42,899 nucleotides of DNA from Candidatus Nomurabacteria bacterium (GTDB lineage: Bacteria; Patescibacteriota; Minisyncoccia; Phycocordibacterales; UBA10002). The DNA is taken from the NCBI GenBank assembly GCA_943349725.1, contig CALQZP010000003.1, positions 1-42,899 of the forward strand. Reading direction: 5' to 3'. Under the pieces are notes generated by a model. The model was not told the origin of the DNA. It saw nothing but the letters and a program-made list of their open reading frames with translations, and made no database searches. This document shows positions 30,617-37,757 of this stretch, in pieces. A program made the translations under genes and the position numbers. Position 1 is the stretch's first letter. Every line of letters begins with the position of its first letter.

Positions 30617-30986
30617 GCGGTTTATACCAGACAATCGCTTCGACCTCTGGTCGGAGAGGAAAGTCCGAACACTAACATCTTTGCGCAAGCAAGGACGTAA
30701 AAAGGTAGTGGGTAACGCCCATCCGTCGCAAGACGCGAGATGCGAACAGCAACGCTCAACGCCGAAAGGCTAGAGGTTCCACGCAAGTGGAACGTCCTCA
30801 TCGTAAGGTGAGGCTGAAACGGCTAAATTTCTTACCCGAGTGCAAGGCCGTGTCCTGGCGCAAGCTAGGGAGTGCCGCTTGACCCCGCGAGTAATCGCGG
30901 AGCTAGATAAATGATTGTCCCCCCTACCACTTTGGATAAAACCAAAGTGGTAGGGGGACAGAATTCGGCTTATCGGTATAAATCGC
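30617..30986 (+). ncRNA. rnpB: RNase P RNA (M1 RNA)
   Basis: Catalytic RNA that trims tRNA 5' ends. Helix P1 is formed by GCGGTTTATACC (30617-30628) and GGTATAAATCGC (30975-30986). P2 pairs GACAATC with GATTGTC. The universal P4 strands GAGGAAAGTCCGAAC (30656 onward) and ACAGAATTCGGCTTAT (30959 onward) are present. Between P2 and the 3' P4 strand, where E. coli has only a few bases, lies a 38-nt hairpin with 16 perfect base pairs (30919-30956), the place of helix P19 in some RNAs. The length is about 370 nt. A terminator follows directly. Confidence 0.93.
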
Positions 30987-30991
30987 GAAAT

Positions 30992-31019
30992 AATAAAGCC
31001 CCGGAGACGGGGCTTTATT
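30992..31019. terminator. rnpB terminator
   Basis: AATAAAGCCCC and GGGGCTTTATT arms enclose GGAGAC, six bases after RNase P helix P1. The A- and T-rich flanks would work in both directions. Confidence 0.8.
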
Positions 31020-31024
31020 GTAAT

Positions 31025-31200
31025 TGCGGAGAATACCACGACGACTTGCCCTGTGGATGAATCCGCAAATGTAGGCGGGGTCGGCGGAGCCGATTCATCT
31101 ACAACAAAGTTTGCCCTGGTGCCTCGCCTAAACCCTTACCGCTTTGCGGTGGGGATAGGACGAGGCCAAACTTTATTGCGTAAGATATGGAGTGTGTATA
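31025..31200 (+). ncRNA. candidate structured RNA downstream of rnpB
   Basis: The 300-bp gap before the ligase-like gene shows several nested pairings: GATGAATC/GATTCATC (about 31057 and 31091) enclosing CCGC/GCGG. A long stem follows with AAAGTTTG/CAAACTTT, then CCTCG/CGAGG and ACCGC/GCGGT around TTT (about 31107-31173). ATGGAGTG/CACTCCAT lies further on (about 31187-31224). No ORF is found. It does not match tmRNA or SRP RNA signatures. The asymmetric bulges in the long stem recall 6S RNA, but that is a guess. It could also be a leader of the downstream gene. Confidence 0.4.
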
Positions 31201-31204
31201 CAGA

Positions 31205-31232
31205 TTGCAGACTTCACTCCATCCGTTATAAT
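31205..31232 (+). promoter_or_regulatory. promoter for the ligase-like/murJ operon
   Basis: TTGCAG (31205-31210), a 16-nt spacer and TATAAT (31227-31232). Transcription would start near 31239, leaving a leader of about 75 nt that includes a TATC tandem repeat. Confidence 0.55.
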
Positions 31233-31315
31233 GTACGCACTGGAGCGACGTCTTGTTTTCGGCTTCTTAATATAAGAGTGTATCTATCTATCTACTAGTA
31301 GCTATTTTTTTGACT

Positions 31316-33760
31316 ATGTCACTATTTTCTTTTTTGCAAAGGAAGGCTGGGTTAATTCAGGACGAAGCAACCTCGCGAAATACTGACCGAGCTTCCACTT
31401 TTTTCCTTGTTGCGACGGTGTTTCTCTTGCCGATATTTTTTATTCCTTCAATTTCATTTTCGTATATTTTTAGTAAAGCCCTTTTGCTTTCCATGTTGAC
31501 CCTTGTCTCTCTTGTGCTATGGCTCAGTGCGAGACTCCGCGACGGTAAGTTTATTGTCCCAAGTTCCCCGATGCTCCTCGCCATGGCCATCTTCGTCGGT
31601 CTTTTTGCACTTTCTAGTCTCTTCTCAAGGGATGCCACTTTTTCGTTTTTTGGACAAGGTCTTGAAGTTGGCACGGCCGTGAACCTTCTTGTGGTCTTCG
31701 CGCTTGCGTTCCTCGTTTCAGTGGTGTTCCGCACGGGTGAGCAAATTGTAAAAGGCTATATCGCGTTTTTCGCCTCTTTCGCGCTCATTGCGTTATTTCA
31801 CATTTTGCGACTTGTGTTTGGTCCAGATTTTCTTGCATTCGGCATCTTCACCGATACCGTTTCAAATACGGTAGGTCGGTTAAACGATCTCGGTATTTTC
31901 TTTGGAGTCTCGGCGCTTCTTTCGCTCCTCACGATTGAACTTATACCGCTTACACGAGTATTTAAGGTTATTCTTTCGCTCGCACTTCTCACCTCTCTCT
32001 TTTTTCTTTCACTGGTCAATTTCAGTTTACTCTGGTTTGTGCTGGGTCTGTGTTCGCTTGTCCTACTCGTTTTTCTCCTTTCCTTTGGTCGAGCGCTCGC
32101 AAGACGAGGTGCGGAAGACGATATTCTTTTTAAGGAGCCACGTTCTGTTCGGAAGATTCCGTTAGCTTCGTTTGCGGTATTGCTTATTTCCGTGGTCTTT
32201 ATCTTGCCGGGAAGCACCATTGGTGAAAGGGTGGGAAACGTCTTCACTTTTTCTCAAAATGATCCACGTCTGTCTTGGGGCGCCACGATGGAAGTCGTCA
32301 AGGAGACGCTTCAAGTCAGTCCGCTCCTTGGGTCCGGACCCAATAAATTTGGTTCGGAGTGGTTGAAGTACAAACCTAAAGACATCAATATGACAGTATT
32401 TTGGAATACCGACTTTACCTACGGGGTGGGTCTTGTGCCGACTTTTGTGGTCACCTCGGGTATTTTGGGAGGGCTTGCCTGGCTTATATTTTTCCTGCTA
32501 TTTCTTCTTTCAGGATTTCGAGTGGTACTGTCCGATATTTCTGATATCCTATCGCGATACCTCCTCACCTCCTCGTTCCTTGTCGCGCTGTTTCTCTGGG
32601 TTTTTTCCATCTTCTATGTTCCGTCGCTCACCATTTTCAGCCTTACCTTTATCTTTACAGGACTGTTTATTGCGTCACTTTCCGCTTCGCGTATGCTCGA
32701 GGTTAAGACCATTTCGTTTGCAAGCAATCCTCGGGTCGGTTTTGTCTCGATACTCATGCTTATTTTGCTTCTCATTGGAAGTGTCACGCTCGGGTATGTA
32801 CTTACGCAGAAGTATGTCGCCTCTATCTTCTTTCAGAAGGGAATTGTCAGCTTCAACATAGCGGACAACCTAGATCTGACTGAGAAGCAAATTGTGAAGG
32901 CAACAACCCTTAATCCCCTGGACATGTACTATCGCTTTCTCACCGAGCTCACGCTTATACGTATGAACAAACTCTTGAGTCAAAATGACCCAAAGATGTC
33001 TGTCGAAGCGGTGCGTAGTGCATTTCAAACACTGCTCACCACTGCCCTTGCGAACGCACGACAAGCGGTCGCGCTGGGTAAAGCGAACTATGAAAATCAG
33101 ATGACCCTCGGCCGTGTCTTTGAGGCTGTCGTACCGCTCAAGATTGACGGAGCCTATGAAAATGCAAAGGACGCATACACCGAGGCCATGAAATTGAATC
33201 CAAGGAATCCCTCGATTCTCCTCACCATCGCCCGTCTTGAGGTCACCAAGGGTGACAATGCGAAGGCGCGAGAAAACATAAACCAAGCACTGAAAGAAAA
33301 AGCGAACTACACCGAGGCGGTGTTTCTTCTTTCGCAGATAGAGGCGCAGGAGGGTAACATTAAAGAGGCTATCGCTTCAGCCGAGTCGGCGGCAACATTT
33401 TCTCCCGACGACCCGACGGTGCTCTTCCAGCTAGGACTCCTCCGTTTTAACGACAAAAATTATACGGGGGCAATAACCGCGCTCGAGAAGTCGGTTACAC
33501 GTAGTCCAACTTACGCGAACGCGAAGTATTTCCTCGGACTTTCCTACGCGAAGTTGAACCGAATTGCCGATGCTACTGCCCTGTTTCTGGACCTTCAGAC
33601 AAATAATCCCGACAACAAAGATATAGAACAAATCCTAAAGAACTTGAAAGCCGGAAAAGACCCGTTTTATGCCACGCCTCCTCCAACCGCGACTTCCGGA
33701 AAGGGCCTTAAGCTTCCTGTAGAGGAAAAGGCGGTTAAAACTTCAAAGGTCGGAGCATGA
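31316..33760 (+). CDS. O-antigen-ligase/polymerase-like membrane protein with C-terminal TPR domain
   Basis: Encodes 814 residues from ATG 31316. About twelve hydrophobic helices occupy residues 20-510. A loop near residue 335 (LLGSGPNKFGSEWLKYKP) resembles the Wzy_C/WaaL loop pattern GxGxxxF. The C-terminal 300 residues carry tetratricopeptide repeats, for example AYTEAMKLNPRNPSILLTIA and AITALEKSVTRSPTYANAKY, ending in a basic, Pro-rich tail. WaaL/Wzy proteins join or polymerise surface glycans from a lipid carrier. The TPR fusion suggests protein partners or glycoprotein targets. murJ follows 35 nt later, so surface polymer assembly is a sensible context. Confidence 0.8.
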   Translation: MSLFSFLQRKAGLIQDEATSRNTDRASTFFLVATVFLLPIFFIPSISFSYIFSKALLLSMLTLVSLVLWLSARLRDGKFIVPSSPMLLAMAIFVGLFALSSLFSRDATFSFFGQGLEVGTAVNLLVVFALAFLVSVVFRTGEQIVKGYIAFFASFALIALFHILRLVFGPDFLAFGIFTDTVSNTVGRLNDLGIFFGVSALLSLLTIELIPLTRVFKVILSLALLTSLFFLSLVNFSLLWFVLGLCSLVLLVFLLSFGRALARRGAEDDILFKEPRSVRKIPLASFAVLLISVVFILPGSTIGERVGNVFTFSQNDPRLSWGATMEVVKETLQVSPLLGSGPNKFGSEWLKYKPKDINMTVFWNTDFTYGVGLVPTFVVTSGILGGLAWLIFFLLFLLSGFRVVLSDISDILSRYLLTSSFLVALFLWVFSIFYVPSLTIFSLTFIFTGLFIASLSASRMLEVKTISFASNPRVGFVSILMLILLLIGSVTLGYVLTQKYVASIFFQKGIVSFNIADNLDLTEKQIVKATTLNPLDMYYRFLTELTLIRMNKLLSQNDPKMSVEAVRSAFQTLLTTALANARQAVALGKANYENQMTLGRVFEAVVPLKIDGAYENAKDAYTEAMKLNPRNPSILLTIARLEVTKGDNAKARENINQALKEKANYTEAVFLLSQIEAQEGNIKEAIASAESAATFSPDDPTVLFQLGLLRFNDKNYTGAITALEKSVTRSPTYANAKYFLGLSYAKLNRIADATALFLDLQTNNPDNKDIEQILKNLKAGKDPFYATPPPTATSGKGLKLPVEEKAVKTSKVGA

Positions 33761-33795
33761 GGTGAAGCAACACTCAGCTAGCGAAAGCACACCGC

Positions 33796-35478
33796 ATGGT
33801 AGGTAAATTATTCAAATTCATAGAGAGAGAGATAAGCGGACTCCACGAGGCCGCTTATCTATTGGGCTTCTTCGCGCTTCTCTCGCAGATTTTAGGATTC
33901 CTCCGCGACCGCCTGCTTGCGTCGCAGTTCGGCGCGGGAGAAATACTGGATGTGTACTACGCTTCGTTTCGCGTTCCGGACCTCATCTTCATCTGGAGTT
34001 CGTCTATGGTGTCACTCTCGGTGCTTATTCCGTTTCTCTCTCGAAAACAGCAGGAAGGGAAGGCTTCCGCTCGTGCTTTCCTCGACTCTGTCTTCTCGGC
34101 TTTCTTTTTCTTCTTGGTCATTATTAGTATTATTGCTGGTGTTTTCGCCCCAGAAATAACCAGATTCTTTTTTCCCGGGTTTAGTTCTGAAATGCTCACT
34201 ACGGCGGTGCTTCTTACGCGCATCCTTCTTCTTCAGCCGATATTCCTGGGTATCTCCAATTTGTTCGCGAGCGTTACCCAGCTTGAGAAGCGCTTTTTCG
34301 TGTATGCAGTGAGTCCCATTCTGTACAATCTCGGCATTGTGATTGGAGTAATCTTCCTGTACCCCTTATTGGGACTTTCGGGACTCGCGTGGGGCGTGGT
34401 ACTCGGAGCACTGCTTCACCTCGGCATACAGATTCCAGTCATTGCGCGCGCAGGAATGCTTCCACGGCTACGACTTACCTGGAATGTCGGGGTTGTGAAG
34501 GAGGTGGTGTTTGTTTCTCTTCCGAGAACGATTGCACTTTCCTTGCAAAATATATCGGTACTGCTCATGACGGGTCTTGGTTCGCTTCTCGGTGTCGGTT
34601 CCATCGCTATTTTTAATCTTTCCTGGAATCTTCAGTCCGTTCCGCTCGCGATTGTCGGAGCAAGTTATTCGCTCGCCGCATTTCCGACACTTGCCGGGCT
34701 GTGGAACAAGGGCGAACGAGCAACCTTCATAGCAACCCTTTCCACTGCTATGCGACATATCATATTTTGGTCTATGCCCGCACTCGTCCTTTTTGTTGTC
34801 CTTCGCGCGCAGATTGTACGTACAGTGCTCGGAAGCGGAGCCTTTGATTGGGGAGATACCAGGCTTACCGCCGCGGCACTCGCGCTTTTCGCACTTTCCG
34901 TAGTGGCGCAGAGTATGACGCTCCTCTTTACCAGGGGCTACTACGCGGCAGGGAAGACGCGCACGCCACTTCTTATCGCGACAGGTGGAACACTCATAAC
35001 CGTCGCTTCCGCTTTTTTGTTTTCCACATTGTTTTCTGACATTTCGATCCTTCGCTACTTTTTAGAATCCCTTCTCCGTGTGTCCGACATCTTCGGCACC
35101 GAAATGCTTGTGCTTCCGCTTGCGTACTCCGTGGGGAGCATCGTGAGTGCGGGTATCTTTTGGTTGCTATTTACCCGCCACTTTGAGAAGTTTGACCTCG
35201 CGGTCACGCGTACGTTTTGGCAGAGCTTCGCCGGGAGTGTCTTTATGGGATTTATTTCGTACGGATTACTCGGCGTTTTTGACGAGGTGTTTAACATTCA
35301 CACTACGCTTGGTATCTTTCTGCAGGGATTATGTGCGGGACTTGGTGGAATGATTGCAGGTGCATTTATTCTCTACGTACTCGGTAATGAGGAGATTCGA
35401 GAAATCTGGAAGACCATTCACCACAAAATCTGGAAAGCAAAGTTCATTGGCCCCGACCCAACCGAGACCAGCTTTTAG
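33796..35478 (+). CDS. murJ: lipid II flippase MurJ (MviN)
   Basis: Encodes 560 residues of the MOP superfamily with about fourteen membrane helices. The N-terminal family signature is clear: LLGFFALLSQILGFLRDRLLASQFGAGEILDVYYASFRVPDL. Typical blocks follow: SNLFASVTQLEKRFFVYAVSPILYNLGI, then LSWNLQSVPLAIVGASYSLAAFPTLA and the late FTRGYYAAGKTRTPL. It flips the peptidoglycan precursor lipid II across the cytoplasmic membrane. The C-terminus has a charged cytoplasmic tail. It probably shares a transcript with the ligase-like gene. Confidence 0.94.
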   Translation: MVGKLFKFIEREISGLHEAAYLLGFFALLSQILGFLRDRLLASQFGAGEILDVYYASFRVPDLIFIWSSSMVSLSVLIPFLSRKQQEGKASARAFLDSVFSAFFFFLVIISIIAGVFAPEITRFFFPGFSSEMLTTAVLLTRILLLQPIFLGISNLFASVTQLEKRFFVYAVSPILYNLGIVIGVIFLYPLLGLSGLAWGVVLGALLHLGIQIPVIARAGMLPRLRLTWNVGVVKEVVFVSLPRTIALSLQNISVLLMTGLGSLLGVGSIAIFNLSWNLQSVPLAIVGASYSLAAFPTLAGLWNKGERATFIATLSTAMRHIIFWSMPALVLFVVLRAQIVRTVLGSGAFDWGDTRLTAAALALFALSVVAQSMTLLFTRGYYAAGKTRTPLLIATGGTLITVASAFLFSTLFSDISILRYFLESLLRVSDIFGTEMLVLPLAYSVGSIVSAGIFWLLFTRHFEKFDLAVTRTFWQSFAGSVFMGFISYGLLGVFDEVFNIHTTLGIFLQGLCAGLGGMIAGAFILYVLGNEEIREIWKTIHHKIWKAKFIGPDPTETSF

Positions 35479-35542
35479 GTGCTGGATTCGACAGGCTCAC
35501 CACCCCGAGGAATTTGTGGGGTAGCTTTTAGGGATTAAGAAA

Positions 35543-35572
35543 AAACCGCCCCGATTTTCATCGAGGCGGTTT
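35543..35572 (-). terminator. terminator between murJ and pheA
   Basis: AAACCGCC plus CGAT pairs with ATCG plus GGCGGTTT, with one internal mismatch. The flanking AAGAAAAA gives a T-tract on the minus strand, fitting the end of the minus-strand pheA transcript. Its plus-strand tail is weaker. Confidence 0.7.
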
Positions 35573-35598
35573 GCGTGTTTACAAGTACAACGCCCTCT

Positions 35599-36468
35599 CT
35601 ATTTTGGGAATGACCCAAGGATGGTGAACTCCTTAGTGCACTCTTTCATTTCGAGAAGCGCTCCGAGAGTGCGAGCTTCTTTTTCATGTCCTTCAAGCTC
35701 AATATAGAATCCATAGTTCCACCCTCCAAGGGAAACAGAGTGAATGGCGGTCATATTGATTTGGCGAGAAGCAAAAGGGACAAAGGTTTCGAGAAGCATT
35801 CCTGGTTCATTCGGGATTCGGAAAATGATAACCGTTTTATCATTCCCCGTTGGTACGCTCTCCTGCTTTGGTCCGAACACGAAAAACCGTGTCATGTTGT
35901 CTTCAAGGTCTTGCACATCATATTCAATGACCTTCAAGTTGTACTCCTTTGCGGCAAGCTTTGATGCGATTGCGCCAAGATCCATTTCAGGATGTTCCGC
36001 TACAAACTTTGCCGCGGAGGCTGTACTGGTAGTTGATTCAATTTGCGTGAACCCCCAGCGTTTAAGCGATTTACTGCATTGGCCGAGGGCTTGCGGGTGG
36101 GACAGGATTCCTTTCAGTTTAGTGCTGTGATATATCGTCTGCTTTGACAGAAGACAGTGTCGTATTGGCAGTTCCACCTCCCCAATGATGCGCAAGGGGT
36201 AGCTAGTGGATTGCTTCGCCAAATATCCAAGGACATCAACGACATCGCCATAAGTGCTGTTTTCAACAGGAATGATACCGAGACCAGACCCACGTTCCGC
36301 AGCTTGCAGTACGCTCACATTGGTAGATTCGAACAGTATCGGCGTGTCATACTCCAGTTGAAGTTTTTGTACCGCAATTTTTGCGGCTTCATGTCCGTAT
36401 GATCCCTTTGGTCCGAGACAGATCATTGCTGTCTCGATGTCTTCGTGATTGTGTTCTGGATTTAGCAT
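35599..36468 (-). CDS. pheA: prephenate dehydratase with ACT domain
   Basis: Encodes 289 residues. Two PDT lobes are seen: MICLGPKGSYGHEAAKIAV at the start, then GIIPVENSTYGDVVDVLGYL and LSHPQALGQC. The catalytic TRF motif sits in DNMTRFFVFG. A C-terminal ACT domain follows (KTVIIFRIPNEPGMLLETF, AIHSVSLGGWNYGFYIELEG), which in this family binds phenylalanine for feedback inhibition. It converts prephenate to phenylpyruvate. There is no chorismate mutase fusion and no other aromatic pathway gene in the window, which is odd for an organism expected to lack most amino acid synthesis. See the upstream leader ORF for possible regulation. Confidence 0.92.
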   Translation of the reverse strand: MLNPEHNHEDIETAMICLGPKGSYGHEAAKIAVQKLQLEYDTPILFESTNVSVLQAAERGSGLGIIPVENSTYGDVVDVLGYLAKQSTSYPLRIIGEVELPIRHCLLSKQTIYHSTKLKGILSHPQALGQCSKSLKRWGFTQIESTTSTASAAKFVAEHPEMDLGAIASKLAAKEYNLKVIEYDVQDLEDNMTRFFVFGPKQESVPTGNDKTVIIFRIPNEPGMLLETFVPFASRQINMTAIHSVSLGGWNYGFYIELEGHEKEARTLGALLEMKECTKEFTILGSFPK

Positions 36469-36528
36469 TTTGCTTCCCCTTCTCTGTTATTTAGTTGTCA
36501 ACGAACATATTTTCTTATCTGCACAAGC

Positions 36529-36561
36529 AAACAAGCCAGTCGCTGAAGATCTGGCTTGTTT
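36529..36561 (-). promoter_or_regulatory. hairpin in the pheA leader
   Basis: 11-bp arms (AACAAGCCAG and CTGGCTTGTT plus one further pair), about 60 nt before the pheA start. On the minus strand it is followed by a moderately T-rich TTGCTTGTG. It may be a second attenuator-like structure. The heptad words TTGAATC and TTAAATC occupy 36570-36602 next to it. Confidence 0.45.
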
Positions 36562-36698
36562 CCACATTATTCTTGAATCTTAAATCTAAATTCTTGAATC
36601 TATTTTATGGACACAGGTCAGACCTCCACCGATAAAGGCTTAGTAGTAAGAAAGAAGAATAATGCAGCTGTTTGTCTTGTCATGTGTTTTGAAATTAA

Positions 36699-36730
36699 AA
36701 AGACGGCTCCCCAAGCGGGGAGCCGTCTTT
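36699..36730 (-). terminator. strong terminator between the leader ORF and pheA
   Basis: Perfect 14-bp arms AAAGACGGCTCCCC and GGGGAGCCGTCTTT around AAGC. On the minus strand it is followed by TTTTTAATTTC. It lies 25 nt after the leader ORF stop codon and 231 nt before pheA, in the same orientation as both. The plus-strand tail TTTATAT also allows some function there. Confidence 0.85.
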
Positions 36731-36754
36731 ATATCTAGGTTTATTTTAACTAAT

Positions 36755-36832
36755 TTAGATACAGGCAAACACCCCACTCATATTCATGGTGTTGCTAAAA
36801 AAGAAAGTTTCTGTGTTTGTGGCCGATTTCAT
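36755..36832 (-). CDS. 25-codon ORF with FFF, candidate pheA leader peptide
   Basis: Minus strand, ATG 36832 to TAA 36755-36757. The peptide begins MKSATNTETFFFSN and has four Phe in 25 residues, three of them consecutive (TTC TTT TTT). It is preceded by a good promoter whose -10 is 9 nt away, and followed by a strong terminator, then by pheA. This is the layout of a Phe-controlled attenuator, in which stalling at Phe codons lets transcription continue into phenylalanine synthesis genes. I could not draw a convincing antiterminator pairing by eye, and the ORF could be a short independent RNA or small protein gene instead. Confidence 0.45.
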   Translation of the reverse strand: MKSATNTETFFFSNTMNMSGVFACI

Positions 36833-36841
36833 TACTTTTTC

Positions 36842-36870
36842 AATGTACACGATGTCGGCCCAAGCGTCAA
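36842..36870 (-). promoter_or_regulatory. promoter of the leader ORF/pheA
   Basis: On the minus strand TTGACG (36870-36865), a 17-nt spacer and TACATT (36847-36842), 9 nt before ATG 36832. Confidence 0.65.
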
Positions 36871-36926
36871 CTTTTTTGTCCACGTATATATTTTTCTATT
36901 GTTGCACAATATGATATTATTTCAGT

Positions 36927-37757
36927 GTGGCACGAGCAAAGATAACCTTAAAAAGGGAGGTATTACAGAATCTGTATTGGAAACAGAACTTAACTCCGGT
37001 TGAAATTGGTAAAAGATTTCACTGTAGTTTTAAGACAGTTCGCAACCGAATCAAGGAATTCGGTATTCCGTTTAAAAATCCCGCAATAGCTCGGATGCGG
37101 TATAAAAAGGCAGATTGCACCGATGACCCAACACTTCGTGCCTATATGTTAGGATTTAGGCTGGGCGACTTAAATGTCTATAAGAGAGGGGAGAAGTCGG
37201 AGACAGTAGTGGTTCGGTGTCACACGACACACAAAGCGCAAGTATCGGTTATGAAATCCTTGTTCGGTGAGTTTGGTCGCGTTTCAATAACTCCTCGCGA
37301 AAATCATTTTACGGTGAACTGTTTTCTGAACCGGACATTTGAATTTCTTCTACCGAAGAATGAGGCAGTATGGCAATGGGTACGAGATAATGATACTGTA
37401 GCTCCGAGCTTTATTGCCGGATATGTTGATGCGGAAGCAAACTTTATCATCAACCAAGGACGTGGTAGGTTTAAGATTGATTCTTACGACCATTACATAT
37501 TAGAGTGGATATGTGTGTGGCTTGCTAAGAAAAGTATCTCATATAAGTATCGGTGTCTTCGGAGAAAGGGGCCTTCTTGGAGAAATCAGCCCCCGCTCAA
37601 CGGTGACCTTTGGCGATTAAATATCAACGAGGCCAATTCCTTAGAGAAATTTATCAAAGAAATCTTTCCTTTTTTACGACATGCTCATAGGATACGAGAT
37701 GCAAAAGAGTGCATAGATAACGTCGTCTTACGAAGAAAAAATGGCTCAATTAAATAA
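36927..37757 (+). CDS. free-standing LAGLIDADG homing endonuclease with N-terminal HTH
   Basis: Encodes 276 residues from GTG 36927; a TATTAT box ends 6 nt before it, so the mRNA would be leaderless. The N-terminal 50 residues form a helix-turn-helix (NLTPVEIGKRFHCSFKTVRNRIKEFGIPF). Two LAGLIDADG helices follow: LRAYMLGFRLGDLNV near residue 70 and SFIAGYVDAEANFII near 165. Each supplies an acidic catalytic residue, so it should act as a monomer. No intron or intein surrounds it; it sits between genes and its last 17 bases overlap the start of lepA. It may be a mobile endonuclease or a domesticated DNA-binding protein. Confidence 0.85.
   Translation: MARAKITLKREVLQNLYWKQNLTPVEIGKRFHCSFKTVRNRIKEFGIPFKNPAIARMRYKKADCTDDPTLRAYMLGFRLGDLNVYKRGEKSETVVVRCHTTHKAQVSVMKSLFGEFGRVSITPRENHFTVNCFLNRTFEFLLPKNEAVWQWVRDNDTVAPSFIAGYVDAEANFIINQGRGRFKIDSYDHYILEWICVWLAKKSISYKYRCLRRKGPSWRNQPPLNGDLWRLNINEANSLEKFIKEIFPFLRHAHRIRDAKECIDNVVLRRKNGSIK

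Noticed and set aside
31057..31175. tmRNA or SRP RNA in the gap after rnpB
   Set aside because: Neither the tRNA-like tmRNA ends nor the SRP GGTCAGG/GGAA..AGCAGC loop is present; kept only as an unassigned structured RNA.
36607..36740. Plus-strand ORF starting MDTGQTSTDKGL
   Set aside because: It reads through the strong 36699-36730 terminator stem and has no promoter or Shine-Dalgarno.
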